A stretch of DNA of 64,000 nucleotides, from contig DASZOL010000099.1 in NCBI GenBank assembly GCA_035550795.1, positions 10,336-74,335 of the forward strand, read 5' to 3'. Numbering within the stretch: the stretch's first letter is position 1; each line of letters begins with the position of its first letter. A program made the position numbers and the translations under genes. Under the pieces are notes generated by a model. The model did no database searches and was not told where the DNA came from. It saw only the letters and a list, made by a program, of their open reading frames with translations. Positions 8,422 to 16,661 of the stretch are shown piece after piece. This DNA is from DASRDR01 sp035550795. GTDB lineage: Bacteria; Methylomirabilota; Methylomirabilia; Rokubacteriales; DASRDR01.

Positions 8422-9405
8422 CTAGAGATAGACGGCGCGGAGCTGCGCCTCGGGATAGCGCTCGCCCTTCGCGGCCCCGGCGGGCATCGCCTCGTCGAGC
8501 CGCCGGCGGTCATCCGTGGAGAGCCCGATGCCGAGCGCGCCCAGGTTCTCCTCCAGGTACGCCACCCGCTTGGTCCCGGGGATGGGGACGACGTCGCTGC
8601 CCTGGGCGAGGAGCCACGCCAGGGCCAGCTGGGACGGGGTGACGCCCTTCTCGCGGGCGATCGCCTCGACCCGGCCGACGAGCCGCCGGTTGTGGTCGAA
8701 GTTCTCACCCTGGAAGCGCGGATGCTGGCGCTTCCGGTCGTCCTCGGGGATCTCGGCCGCCGTCTGGATCCGACCCGAGAGGAGCCCCCGCCCGAGCGGC
8801 GAGTACGCCACGAGCGTGATCCCGAGCTCGCGGCAGGTCGCGAGCGCCTCCTCGGCCGGCTGCCGGTAAAGGAGCGAGTACTCCAGCTGGACGGCGCTGA
8901 TCGGGTGGATCGCATGCGCCCGCCGGATCGTGGCCGGCGCGGCCTCGGACAGGCCGAGGCCCCGCACCTTCCCCTGCTCGACCAGCCGGGCCATCGCGCC
9001 CACAGTCTCCTCGATGGGCACCTTGGGGTCGACGCGGTGCTGGTAGTAGAGGTCGATCTCGTCGACGCCGAGGCGCCGGAGGCTGGCGTCGCACGCCCGC
9101 CGCACGTGCTCCGGCCGCCCGTCCACCACGTTGGCGCCGTCGGCGTTCCGCACCTGGCCGAACTTCGTGGCCAGGACGACGCCGCCCCGGTGTCCCCGGA
9201 GCGCGCGCCCGATCAGCTGCTCGTTGTGCCCCCAGCCGTACATGTCCGAGGAGTCGAGGAAGCTCATGCCGAGGTCGAGCGCGCGATGGATGACGGCGAT
9301 CGACTGCGCGTCGTCGCTCTTGCCGTAGGTCCCGGACATCGACATGCAGCCGAGCCCCAGGGCCGACACGGTGAGGGTGCTGTGGCCCAGCTTCCGGCGC
9401 TCCAT
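8422..9405 (-). CDS. aldo/keto reductase
   Basis: A 327-residue TIM-barrel NADP(H) reductase. The catalytic tetrad is visible as Asp51, Tyr56 (in DSSDMYGWG), Lys81 (ATKFG) and His123 (YYQHR). The cofactor segment VPIPGTKRVAYLEEN near the C-terminus is standard for this group (YhdN/AKR13-like, DMYGxGxNE). It starts 21 bases after msrB and probably belongs to the same minus-strand transcript as msrB and the VOC protein, a set that suggests handling of reactive aldehydes or oxidised molecules. Confidence 0.9.
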   Translation of the reverse strand: MERRKLGHSTLTVSALGLGCMSMSGTYGKSDDAQSIAVIHRALDLGMSFLDSSDMYGWGHNEQLIGRALRGHRGGVVLATKFGQVRNADGANVVDGRPEHVRRACDASLRRLGVDEIDLYYQHRVDPKVPIEETVGAMARLVEQGKVRGLGLSEAAPATIRRAHAIHPISAVQLEYSLLYRQPAEEALATCRELGITLVAYSPLGRGLLSGRIQTAAEIPEDDRKRQHPRFQGENFDHNRRLVGRVEAIAREKGVTPSQLALAWLLAQGSDVVPIPGTKRVAYLEENLGALGIGLSTDDRRRLDEAMPAGAAKGERYPEAQLRAVYL

Positions 9406-9426
9406 CCCGCGCTCCGCGGCGTCCGT

Positions 9427-9840
9427 CTACTTCTTGTCCGGGCTCGGGGCGGGATCGAGCCGGAGCGCCGCCGAGTTGATGCAGTAGCGGAGGCCGGTCG
9501 GCGCGGGCCCGTCGTCGAAGACGTGGCCGAGATGGCCGTCGCAGCGGGCGCAGAGCACCTCGGTCCTCTTCATGAAGAAGCTCCGGTCGGTCCGCGTCTC
9601 CACGGCGGCGCCGTCGACCGGCTCCCAGAAGCTGGGCCACCCGGTCCCGGAGTCGAACTTCGTGGCCGACGCGAAGAGCGGCGTGCCGCACCCCGCGCAC
9701 GTGTAGAGTCCCTCGTCCTTCGTGGCGTGGTAGTCCCCGGTAAAGGCTCGCTCGGTCCCGTGACGCCGGAGCACCCGGTACTGCTCGGGCGTGAGGCGCC
9801 GGCGCCACTCCTCGTCGGTCCGGACGATCTTGTCGCTCAT
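9427..9840 (-). CDS. msrB: peptide-methionine (R)-S-oxide reductase MsrB
   Basis: A 137-residue MsrB that reduces methionine-R-sulfoxide in proteins. The structural zinc is held by Cys48/Cys51 (CAGC) and Cys97/Cys100 (CARC). The catalytic residue is Cys120 in RYCINSAAL. HATKDEGLYTC and SGTGWPSF are family signatures. The ATG has AAGGAGG at a good distance. No MsrA domain is fused. It lies between a VOC protein gene and an aldo/keto reductase, all closely spaced. Confidence 0.96.
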   Translation of the reverse strand: MSDKIVRTDEEWRRRLTPEQYRVLRRHGTERAFTGDYHATKDEGLYTCAGCGTPLFASATKFDSGTGWPSFWEPVDGAAVETRTDRSFFMKRTEVLCARCDGHLGHVFDDGPAPTGLRYCINSAALRLDPAPSPDKK

Positions 9841-9863
9841 CGATCTGCCTCCTTGCGCGCCGC

Positions 9864-10607
9864 TCACAGCTCCGGTGTGCGGGCGTCTACCCGGAAGACC
9901 GTGCCGAGCGGCGGGACAGGCCCCGCGGGCAGCCCGACGTCCCGCCCGGGCCCGAGGTCGATCGCCAGCGGTCCTTCCTCCGAGTGCGGAGCGATCTCGG
10001 CCACGATCCGCATGGGCGAGCCGGGCCAGCGGAACACGAGCTCGTGCTTCCCCGCGTGGATGAGCACCCCCCGGAGGGCACGCTCCCACAGGAGGCGCGC
10101 CCGGTCCGCCGCGCGCGCACGGGTCCGGAGCCCGAGCACGCGAATCGGCGGCGGCGGCGCGGCCGGTCCCGCCGGAACCTCCTGCGGCCGCCGGCCGTAG
10201 CGGCCGCCGGACTGCCCGAGCTGCACCACGAGACCGAGGGCCTCCTTCGGGTGGAGGTAGGCGACCCGCCAGTCGGGATCGGACTCGTCGCGCCCGACCA
10301 CCCGGTAGCCCTGGGCCTCCGCGCGCGCGGCCGCATCGGCGAGGCTCGCCACCTTGAAGGTCACGTGGTGAGGGCCGGGCCCCCGCGCCGCGAGGAACCG
10401 GTGGAGGAATCCGTCGGCGCCCGCTGGCTCGATCACCTCGATCGAGCCGCCGCCCTCGAAGGTCCACGCCGCCCATCGGAACCCGGCGCCGGGCCCCCCC
10501 GAGTACGGCAGGCCGCCCAGCCGGCCGACCAGGACGTCGGCGGCGCCGGCCAGCCGCTTCATCCCGATGGCGATGTGATCGAGCTTCGTCCCCGGCCCAC
10601 TGCTCAT
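9864..10607 (-). CDS. VOC-superfamily (glyoxalase/methylmalonyl-CoA epimerase-like) protein
   Basis: A 247-residue protein. The N-terminal half carries LDHIAIGMKRL and GPGPHHVTFKV, the two His-containing strands of a vicinal-oxygen-chelate metal site, much as in methylmalonyl-CoA epimerase. The second half (VLGLRTRARAADRARLLWERAL) looks like the start of a second, degenerate module. ATG 10607 is taken as start; ATG 10628 is an in-frame alternative. A -10-like TACACT nine bases upstream of ATG 10607 supports that start. The exact reaction is unknown. Confidence 0.7.
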   Translation of the reverse strand: MSSGPGTKLDHIAIGMKRLAGAADVLVGRLGGLPYSGGPGAGFRWAAWTFEGGGSIEVIEPAGADGFLHRFLAARGPGPHHVTFKVASLADAAARAEAQGYRVVGRDESDPDWRVAYLHPKEALGLVVQLGQSGGRYGRRPQEVPAGPAAPPPPIRVLGLRTRARAADRARLLWERALRGVLIHAGKHELVFRWPGSPMRIVAEIAPHSEEGPLAIDLGPGRDVGLPAGPVPPLGTVFRVDARTPEL

Positions 10608-10616
10608 CGACCGTGT

Positions 10617-10645
10617 AGTGTACGCCATGCCGCGTCGGCTATAGT
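10617..10645. promoter_or_regulatory. compact divergent promoter between VOC gene and pcp
   Basis: TATAGT at 10640-10645 points rightward and ends seven bases before the pcp GTG. On the other strand TACACT (10622-10617) ends nine bases before the VOC ATG. The two hexamers are exactly 17 bases apart, so each occupies the other's -35 position, though neither is a good -35. Both transcripts would be nearly leaderless. Confidence 0.4.
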
Positions 10646-10652
10646 GGGCGGC

Positions 10653-11384
10653 GTGACCGGCACCCCCGCCGACCTCAGCGAGCGCATCGAGCGAGCCGTG
10701 ACGGAGCTCGAGCGGGCCGTCCCGCAGACGGAGCCCGCCGAGGGGGTCCGCCTGGTGGCGGAGCCGCTGATCCTCGTCACCGGGTTCGAACCGTTCGGCC
10801 CCCACACGGTCAATCCCTCACAGGAGCTGGTGAAGCTCCTGGACGGCCGGCGGATCGGAAGCTGCGCCGTCGCCGGCGCGGTCCTGCCGGTCCATCACCT
10901 CGAGGCCTCGCGGCACGTGTCCGCCCTGCTCGGCGAGCTGGCGCCGGCGGCCATCGTCCACCTGGGCCTGGCGGAGGGTCGGGCGCGGCTGGGGCTCGAG
11001 CGGGTGGCCCTGAACGTCATGGACTACCGCATCCCGGACAACGCCGGCTACCGGGCCGAGGGCGAGCCGTGCGTTCCTGAGGGCCCGGCAGCGTACTTCG
11101 CCTCGCTCCCGCTGCCGGAGATGCTCGCGGCCCTGACGGCACAGGGCATCCCGGCCTACGTGTCGAACTCGGCGGGCACCTTTCTCTGCAACCAGATCCT
11201 CTACCACACGCTCCACGGGATCCTGACGCGGGAGCTGACGGCGCGCGCGGGCTTCGTCCACCTTCCGTTTCTCCCCGCGATGGTCGCCGAGAGCCGCGTC
11301 GATCAGCCGAGCATGGACCTCCCCCTCATGCTCCGCGCGATGGAGACGGCGCTGCGGGTCGTCGCGGAAGCGGTCGCCCCGTGA
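10653..11384 (+). CDS. pcp: pyroglutamyl-peptidase I-like (peptidase C15)
   Basis: A cysteine peptidase that would remove N-terminal pyroglutamate. The triad is visible as Glu116 (LGLERVALN), Cys179 (SNSAGTFLCNQILY) and His203 (GFVHLPFLP), and the fold begins with ILVTGFEPFG. About 38 residues precede the fold, more than in typical 215-residue enzymes. The GTG start follows a -10-like TATAGT with only seven bases between. The next gene overlaps its stop as GTGA. Confidence 0.9.
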   Translation: MTGTPADLSERIERAVTELERAVPQTEPAEGVRLVAEPLILVTGFEPFGPHTVNPSQELVKLLDGRRIGSCAVAGAVLPVHHLEASRHVSALLGELAPAAIVHLGLAEGRARLGLERVALNVMDYRIPDNAGYRAEGEPCVPEGPAAYFASLPLPEMLAALTAQGIPAYVSNSAGTFLCNQILYHTLHGILTRELTARAGFVHLPFLPAMVAESRVDQPSMDLPLMLRAMETALRVVAEAVAP

Positions 11385-12088
11385 TCGGCCTCCGGAAGGG
11401 CCGCGCGCTGGCGATCCTCTGGGCGGACGTGCCGCAGGCGCGACGCGCGGACCTCGAGGCCTGGGCGACGAGTGAGCCGCTCGCGCCGGCCGATCCGGCG
11501 GCGGGGGTGCTGGCCGCGGGTCGCTACACCGCCATCTCGGGCGCGCCGGCGTTCATCGAGGTGCACGAGCTCGTCAGCGACGACGCGGTGGTCGTGGCCG
11601 GGAGCGGGACCCTCATGGCGACGACCCTTCGCGCGCTCGAGCGCCTCGAGGCCGCACCCTGGCCGGGCGGGGCGCCGGGCGAGACAGGCGGACCGCGCGG
11701 GGGATCGGGCAGCCCGGCGGGCGTGTACGGCCAGATCTTCCCGCCCGGGATCGATGAGCGGGCGGCCGTCCACGGGCTGCCGCCGGCGCTCCAGATCGGA
11801 CGGATCGACATCCCCGCCGCGCACGAGGACGAGTTCAACGAGTGGTACAACACCGAGTACCTGATCGGCAACATGACGGTGAACGGGGTCTACTCGGCGC
11901 GCCGCTACCTGAACCGCGGGACGGGCCCCCGCTACCTCACCTTCTACGAGTTCGCGCACACCGAGGTGAGCCGCCAGCCGGCCTGGGACCGCGCCCGCGC
12001 GCAGTCGGTCTGGCGGCGGCGGATCGAGCGTCTCTGGTCGCACGCGGCGGGCTCGCCCGGGATCTTCCGCCGGCTGGCCGCGCACTGA
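11381..12088 (+). CDS. dimeric alpha/beta-barrel-like hypothetical protein
   Basis: A 235-residue protein with two ferredoxin-like halves. The second half (IDIPAAHEDEFNEWYNTEYL, then YSARRYLNRGTGPRYLTFYEF) matches the general EthD/DUF4286-like dimeric barrel pattern; the N-terminal half is a weaker copy. No catalytic residue can be assigned. It is coupled to pcp through GTGA and precedes a mandelate-racemase-like gene, so a catabolic role is possible. Confidence 0.5.
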   Translation: MIGLRKGRALAILWADVPQARRADLEAWATSEPLAPADPAAGVLAAGRYTAISGAPAFIEVHELVSDDAVVVAGSGTLMATTLRALERLEAAPWPGGAPGETGGPRGGSGSPAGVYGQIFPPGIDERAAVHGLPPALQIGRIDIPAAHEDEFNEWYNTEYLIGNMTVNGVYSARRYLNRGTGPRYLTFYEFAHTEVSRQPAWDRARAQSVWRRRIERLWSHAAGSPGIFRRLAAH

Positions 12089-12166
12089 GGCCGGACCGCG
12101 CACGCCACGCCCGGTGAGGCGGTTGCCACGACGGGCCGCGCCCCCGACCTTCGCGAGGAGCTCCGC

Positions 12167-13252
12167 GTGACCATCAGCGCCGTCGACGTCGGCCACTATC
12201 GCGTCCCGCTCCCGGTCGTGCTCTCGGACTCCACCCACGGCGAGATCGCACACTTCGAGCTGGTGACGGCACGCGTCCGGACAACCGACGGCGCCGAGGG
12301 CCTCGGCTACACCTACACGGTCGGCGCCGGGGCCGCCGCGATCCGGGCGCTCCTCGGCGACCTCGCGCCACTCGTCCTGGGGCAGGACGCGGAGCGGATC
12401 GAGGCCATCTGGCAGCGCATGTGGTGGGGCTGCCACTACGTGGGTCGCGGCGGGCTCGCGGCCTTCGCGATCGCGGCGGTGGACATCGCGCTCTGGGACC
12501 TCCGCGCGCGCCGCCGCGGGCTGCCGCTCTGGAAGCTGCTCGGCGGTTACCATCCGCGGGTCAAGGCGTACGCCGGCGGTATCGACCTGCTGTTCCCGCT
12601 CGACCGGCTGCTCCGGCAGACGGAGGAGAACCTCGAGCGCGGCTTCCGGGCGATCAAGATGAAGGTCGGCCGCCCGCGGCTTCGGGAGGATGTCGACCGC
12701 GTCCGGGTCATGCGGGAGCGCCTCGGCCACGACGTCCCCCTAATGGTTGACGCGAACATGCGCTGGACGGCCGACGAGGCGATCCGGGCGGCCCGCGCGC
12801 TCGCTGTCCACGACGTCTTCTGGCTGGAGGAGCCCACGATCCCGGACGACGTTCCCGGGCACGTGCGGGTTGTGCGCGAGGGCGGGCTCCCCGTCGCCGC
12901 GGGCGAGAACCTCCGGACGGTCCACGAGTTCCAGCGCCTGATCGACGCGGGCGGTGTCACCTGCCCCGAGCCCGACGTCTCGAACGTGGGCGGCGTGACG
13001 GCCTGGCTCAAGGTCGCCCACGTCGCGGAAGCCCACAACCTGCCCGTCACCTCGCACGGAGTGCATGATCTCCACGTCCACCTCCTGGCCGCCGTGCCGA
13101 ATGCCTCGTACCTCGAGGTCCACGGCTTCGGCCTCGAGCGGTTCATCGCCCATCCGCTCGAGCTCCGGGACGGCGAGGCGGTCGCGCCGGATCGCCCCGG
13201 ACACGGGGTCGAGTTCGACTGGACAGGCCTGGACGCCCTTCGAGCCACCTGA
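12167..13252 (+). CDS. mandelate-racemase-like enolase-superfamily enzyme
   Basis: A 361-residue enolase-superfamily enzyme that would abstract the alpha-proton of a carboxylate (racemase or acid-sugar dehydratase). Counting from the GTG, catalytic Lys164-x-Lys166 (KMK), metal ligands Asp195, Glu221 and Glu247, the Asp270/His297 dyad and Glu317 fall on the same numbers used for Pseudomonas putida mandelate racemase. GAGGAG stands before the GTG. Two general bases (Lys166 and His297) are therefore predicted. The substrate is unknown; a sugar acid or aromatic hydroxy acid are both possible. Confidence 0.88.
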   Translation: MTISAVDVGHYRVPLPVVLSDSTHGEIAHFELVTARVRTTDGAEGLGYTYTVGAGAAAIRALLGDLAPLVLGQDAERIEAIWQRMWWGCHYVGRGGLAAFAIAAVDIALWDLRARRRGLPLWKLLGGYHPRVKAYAGGIDLLFPLDRLLRQTEENLERGFRAIKMKVGRPRLREDVDRVRVMRERLGHDVPLMVDANMRWTADEAIRAARALAVHDVFWLEEPTIPDDVPGHVRVVREGGLPVAAGENLRTVHEFQRLIDAGGVTCPEPDVSNVGGVTAWLKVAHVAEAHNLPVTSHGVHDLHVHLLAAVPNASYLEVHGFGLERFIAHPLELRDGEAVAPDRPGHGVEFDWTGLDALRAT

Positions 13253-13270
13253 CCCATCAGGAGCATCGCC

Positions 13271-13523
13271 TTGGACAGCGAGGGGAGCGATGGTAGGCGG
13301 AGAATCTCCAATCGGACCCTCGCTGCTGTTGTAAGCACGATGTTCCTGGCTCTTGGGACTCCCACAGAAGCCCAGGAGCGGCAAGACTCCCTCGAATCGG
13401 TGTCCTCCCCTGCCGTCATCTCGACCCGCATCGAGGGGGTTCCGCCAGGGACTGCATGAGCCCGGCTACATCGAGGGAAAGAACATTCTCCTTGAGTACT
13501 GCCGCGAGCAGATCGAATCATAA
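13271..13523 (+). pseudogene. remnant of a PF04392-type ABC substrate-binding protein
   Basis: From TTG 13271 runs a basic start (RRRISN), a hydrophobic segment and an EAQE end that look like a signal peptide, then SVSSPAVISTRIEG. The frame then ends at a TGA (13457-13459), but after a shift at the run of five G's it continues as FRQGLHEPGYIEGKNILLEY before TAA 13521-13523. FRQGLRELGYVEGxNIxxEYR is the well-known N-terminal signature of the 320-residue tryptophan/tyrosine-type (ABC_sub_bind) periplasmic proteins. Everything after about residue 80 is missing, so this is a dead 5' fragment. Confidence 0.75.
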
Positions 13524-13577
13524 AGTGAATCCTCGAAAGAACTTTCACGCCATGCCGTGCGAAGTGGCTGGAAGGTC

Positions 13578-14486
13578 GTGACGGACCCCGACGACCCGCC
13601 TGTCATCGACGCTCACCAGCACTTCTGGGACGTCACCCTGGCCAAGCATCCGTGGCTCCGGGCGGAGCCGCCCTTGCCGTTCCGGTACGGCGACACGCGG
13701 CCGCTCAGGCGGACCTACCTGCCCGCCGAGTACCGGACCGACGCGCGGCATCACCGGGTCGTCGGCACCGTGTACGTGGAGGCCGAGTGGGATCCGGCGG
13801 ATCCCCTCGGCGAGACGCGGTGGGTCGAGGCGCTCGGCAAGCGGGAGGGCCTGCCGAGCGCTGTTGTGGCCCAGGCACGGCTCGACCGCGACGACGCGGA
13901 CGACGTGCTGGCCCGCCAGGCCGCCTGCCCCCTCGTCCGTGGTGTCCGTCACAAGCCCGCCGCGGCGCCGTCCCCCCGCGCGGTCGTCCCGGGAGCCCCG
14001 GGGTCGATGAGCGACCCCCGCTGGCGCGCCGGGTTCGCACGCCTCGCACGCCACGGTCTCTCGTTCGACCTTCAGACGCCCTGGTGGCACCTCGACGAGG
14101 CCGCCACGCTGGCCGACGCGTTTCCCGAGACCCTGGTCGTGCTGAATCACACCGGCCTGCCCGCGGACCGGAGCCCCGAAGGCCTCGACGGATGGCGCCG
14201 CGCGATGGCGCGCCTGGCCGCGGCGCCGAACGTCGCCGTCAAGATCTCCGGGCTCGGGGTGCCCGGCCGGCCGTGGACGGCGGCGTCGAACCGGGACGTG
14301 ATCCTCCGCACGATCGACCTGTTCGGCGTCGACCGCGCGATGTTCGCGTCGAACTTCCCGGTCGACAGCCTGGTCGCGAGCTTCGACGCGATCTACCGCG
14401 GCTTCAAGGCAATCGTGGGCGGCTTCCCGCTGGCGGACCGGCGCCGGCTCTTCCACGACAACGCGGTCCGGCTCTATCGGCTCTAG
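13578..14486 (+). CDS. amidohydrolase (amidohydrolase-2 family, TIM-barrel lactonase/decarboxylase-like)
   Basis: A 302-residue metal-dependent hydrolase. VIDAHQHFWD supplies the HxH motif, VVLNHTGLPADRSPEGLDGW the His on a later strand, and MFASNFPVDSL the terminal acidic strand. This layout matches the 4-sulfomuconolactonase/fuconolactonase branch of amidohydrolase-2. GTG 13578 is chosen because family similarity begins right after it; GTG 13557 is in frame. It follows the enolase-superfamily gene across a pseudogene fragment, so the two may once have been closer. Confidence 0.83.
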   Translation: MTDPDDPPVIDAHQHFWDVTLAKHPWLRAEPPLPFRYGDTRPLRRTYLPAEYRTDARHHRVVGTVYVEAEWDPADPLGETRWVEALGKREGLPSAVVAQARLDRDDADDVLARQAACPLVRGVRHKPAAAPSPRAVVPGAPGSMSDPRWRAGFARLARHGLSFDLQTPWWHLDEAATLADAFPETLVVLNHTGLPADRSPEGLDGWRRAMARLAAAPNVAVKISGLGVPGRPWTAASNRDVILRTIDLFGVDRAMFASNFPVDSLVASFDAIYRGFKAIVGGFPLADRRRLFHDNAVRLYRL

Positions 14487-14523
14487 CCCATCGGGGCGTT
14501 GCGGCGGCGCCGCCGAGCCCAGG

Positions 14524-16356
14524 TCAGGGGGCAGGCCGGTACACGCGGACCGGCTCCGATCGCCAGCGCTCCACGAACGCGCGGCCCTTCCAGCGGATGG
14601 GCCCATCGAGCCCGACTCCGATGACGAGCACCGCGCACGGCGCGCCGGCCGGAGGCGCGAGATGGGCGGACCCGTTCTCAACCAGGACGTGCTCCATCCG
14701 GAGGTCCGCCCCGAGGCGCTCCCGGAGGAGGGGCCAGAGCGGATACTCCCAGCCGTCCCCGCCGAGGACCAGGCCCACGCGCGTGCATCCCGCGTCGCCC
14801 ACGACCTTCGCAGCCGCCTCGTACGCCGGCTGGAGCTGCGGGTGGTTGCGAAAGCGCTGGGCCGTTCGCGACATGGTGACGACGCTGCCGGGCCCGACGA
14901 GGTGGCGCGGCCACGTGGTCGCAAGGCTTGGCAGCGCGAGCAGGCAGAACCCCGTGGCCCAAACCGTGGCGAGCCGGCGATGGCGCGCGAGCGCGACGCC
15001 GATGAGTGGCGCCGCGAGAACGAACAGGGGCAGATGCAGCCGGCTGTTCCACGGCTGCCACTTGAGCGTGGCGCAGAACGCGACGGCGCCCGCGGCGCAC
15101 ATCCAGACCCACAGCCGGGCGGGCGCGCCGAACGCTTCGCGCCGCCGCCAGACGGCGATCCCGGCCGCGAGGCCGGCCAGGAGATGAAGCGGGTTGCCGA
15201 CGAAATCCTCGTGAAGCCTGAACGGCCCCACCTCGAATGCGGGGCCGTAGGTGGTCCGGCTGTCGTTCGGGTCGAAGCCCATCGCGCGGTGGGCCGTGAC
15301 GATCGCCTCCTCCAGCCCGGCGTTCAGCCGCTCGGATGGCGTGACCCCGTGTAGCGCGGCGTTGCGCAGCACGTTGGAGGCGAGCGCCCGGGGGTCCGCC
15401 GTCGTGTGGACGTACATGGTCCAGTCCGGCGGGAGGTGGAGTCGATCCGCCTCGAGGCGCGCGCGCGGCGAGGCATCGGCGCGCTCGACCAGTGGCAGGG
15501 TGCGGACGACGTGGCCGAGGTTCAGGACCAGGATGCTGGCGCCCGCCGCCAGGGCGCAGCCGACGGCGCGGCGAGCGCCGCGCCGCCCCGCGCTCGCCAC
15601 GAAGGCCGCGAGCCACGGGACCACGAGAAACACCAGCGGGAGCTTCGTGAGCACCGCCAGCCCCGCGCTGACGCCGATCAGGGCCGCCGCGCCCGGCCTC
15701 GGCGTCTCGCGGAATCGCAGGACCCAGTAGCCCAGCGAGAGCATCCAGAAGCTCGCGACGAGGTCGTTCTGGCTGCTGCTCGCCTGTGCGATGGCCATGG
15801 GCGGGGTGGCGCACGCCACGGCCGCCAGGCCCCGCGCGCGCGGCCCGCCTCCCAGCTCGCCGGCGACGACCGCCGAGCCGACCACGCAGCCCGCGAAGGC
15901 CAGCCACTGCGCCAGGTTGGCGAGGCGATCCCCGCCGGTCAGCAGGTACAGGTGGGTGACCAGGAACTCCGCGCCGGGCCCGAGCCACAGCTGGCGGAGG
16001 ATGTGGGTCGGGTAGTGTGCCACCGACCCCGCCTGGCTCCAGTGGGCGACGCGTGGCATGTGGTACGTCATCGAGTCCCACGTGTTCGGCGGCGACAGGA
16101 GCCCGACCGCCCCGGTCAGGGCGAGAATGGGCCCGATCGCCCAGAGCGCGCCGCGGGGCACCGGACCTACCGGCGCGAGCGATGACGGACCCCCGCGGCG
16201 AGTGCGGAGGGCCCGGAGCCACAGCGCGCCCGCGAGAACCCAGCTCGCGAGAAGCCAGCCCGGCTCGAGACGGTGGCCGAGGCTGAGGCCCTCGGTGATC
16301 AGGGTCAGCGCCGCGCCGAACGCCGCTGCGCCGAGAAAGAGGCCGTGGCCGCCCAT
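14524..16356 (-). CDS. GT-C type membrane glycosyltransferase (family 39-like)
   Basis: A 610-residue polytopic membrane protein with about ten hydrophobic segments. The first outer loop holds PPNTWDSMTYHMPRVAHW, where the Asp lies where GT-C polyprenyl-phosphate-dependent glycosyltransferases keep their catalytic acid. SSSQNDLVASFWMLSLGYW and the downstream loop also recur in Rokubacterial GT39-like proteins. A soluble 130-residue C-terminal domain follows. It probably transfers a sugar from a lipid carrier to a lipid or protein on the periplasmic side. It diverges from the amidase. Confidence 0.75.
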   Translation of the reverse strand: MGGHGLFLGAAAFGAALTLITEGLSLGHRLEPGWLLASWVLAGALWLRALRTRRGGPSSLAPVGPVPRGALWAIGPILALTGAVGLLSPPNTWDSMTYHMPRVAHWSQAGSVAHYPTHILRQLWLGPGAEFLVTHLYLLTGGDRLANLAQWLAFAGCVVGSAVVAGELGGGPRARGLAAVACATPPMAIAQASSSQNDLVASFWMLSLGYWVLRFRETPRPGAAALIGVSAGLAVLTKLPLVFLVVPWLAAFVASAGRRGARRAVGCALAAGASILVLNLGHVVRTLPLVERADASPRARLEADRLHLPPDWTMYVHTTADPRALASNVLRNAALHGVTPSERLNAGLEEAIVTAHRAMGFDPNDSRTTYGPAFEVGPFRLHEDFVGNPLHLLAGLAAGIAVWRRREAFGAPARLWVWMCAAGAVAFCATLKWQPWNSRLHLPLFVLAAPLIGVALARHRRLATVWATGFCLLALPSLATTWPRHLVGPGSVVTMSRTAQRFRNHPQLQPAYEAAAKVVGDAGCTRVGLVLGGDGWEYPLWPLLRERLGADLRMEHVLVENGSAHLAPPAGAPCAVLVIGVGLDGPIRWKGRAFVERWRSEPVRVYRPAP

Positions 16357-16534
16357 GATCCCGTGACCGGTGAGGAATCCTGCCCGCCGCGCCTTGACAT
16401 CCCTTCCCGCAGCATGTTACGCGGCATTGTGGTGCGTCGCCCGATCCAGGAGTTCCTCCCAGAGGCGCGCGAAGTTTTCCCTGTGCTCCCCGTGTTGAGC
16501 AAGGGGAAGCCGCGCGGGACGGACGCATAGGCTT

Positions 16535-16558
16535 CCCCGGGTCCGACCGGGCCCGGGG
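16535..16558. repeat. GC-rich inverted repeat in the GT39/amidase divergent region
   Basis: CCCCGGGTCC and GGGCCCGGGG (one mismatch) pair around the loop GACC. It lies in the 305-base gap (16357-16661) between the divergent GT39-like and amidase genes. No gene is visible in that gap. A TTGACA at 16394-16399 has no convincing -10 partner. Confidence 0.4.
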
Positions 16559-16569
16559 ACCGGTTGACC

Positions 16570-16604
16570 CGCGCAGCACAGGTCGCGCAGGCTTGTGCTG
16601 CGCG
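16570..16604. repeat. perfect 11-bp inverted repeat upstream of the amidase
   Basis: CGCGCAGCACA (16570-16580) and TGTGCTGCGCG (16594-16604) are exact complements around a 13-base loop, 57 bases before the amidase ATG. TTGACC at 16564-16569 abuts the left arm. It could be an operator, an attenuating hairpin, or a terminator lacking a T run. Confidence 0.5.
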
Positions 16605-16661
16605 CGGCTTCCGGGAACCCCGGACCGCCACGAGCCGCCCCCTAACTGGAGGAGCAGACCG

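Noticed and set aside
10781..10800. GGTTCGAACC-like T-loop sequence suggesting a tRNA
   Set aside because: It lies inside pcp (VTGFEPFG codons) and no acceptor stem or anticodon arm surrounds it.
16394..16422. TTGACA in the GT39/amidase gap as a promoter
   Set aside because: At 16 to 18 bases downstream no acceptable -10 is present, so the good -35 alone is not enough.
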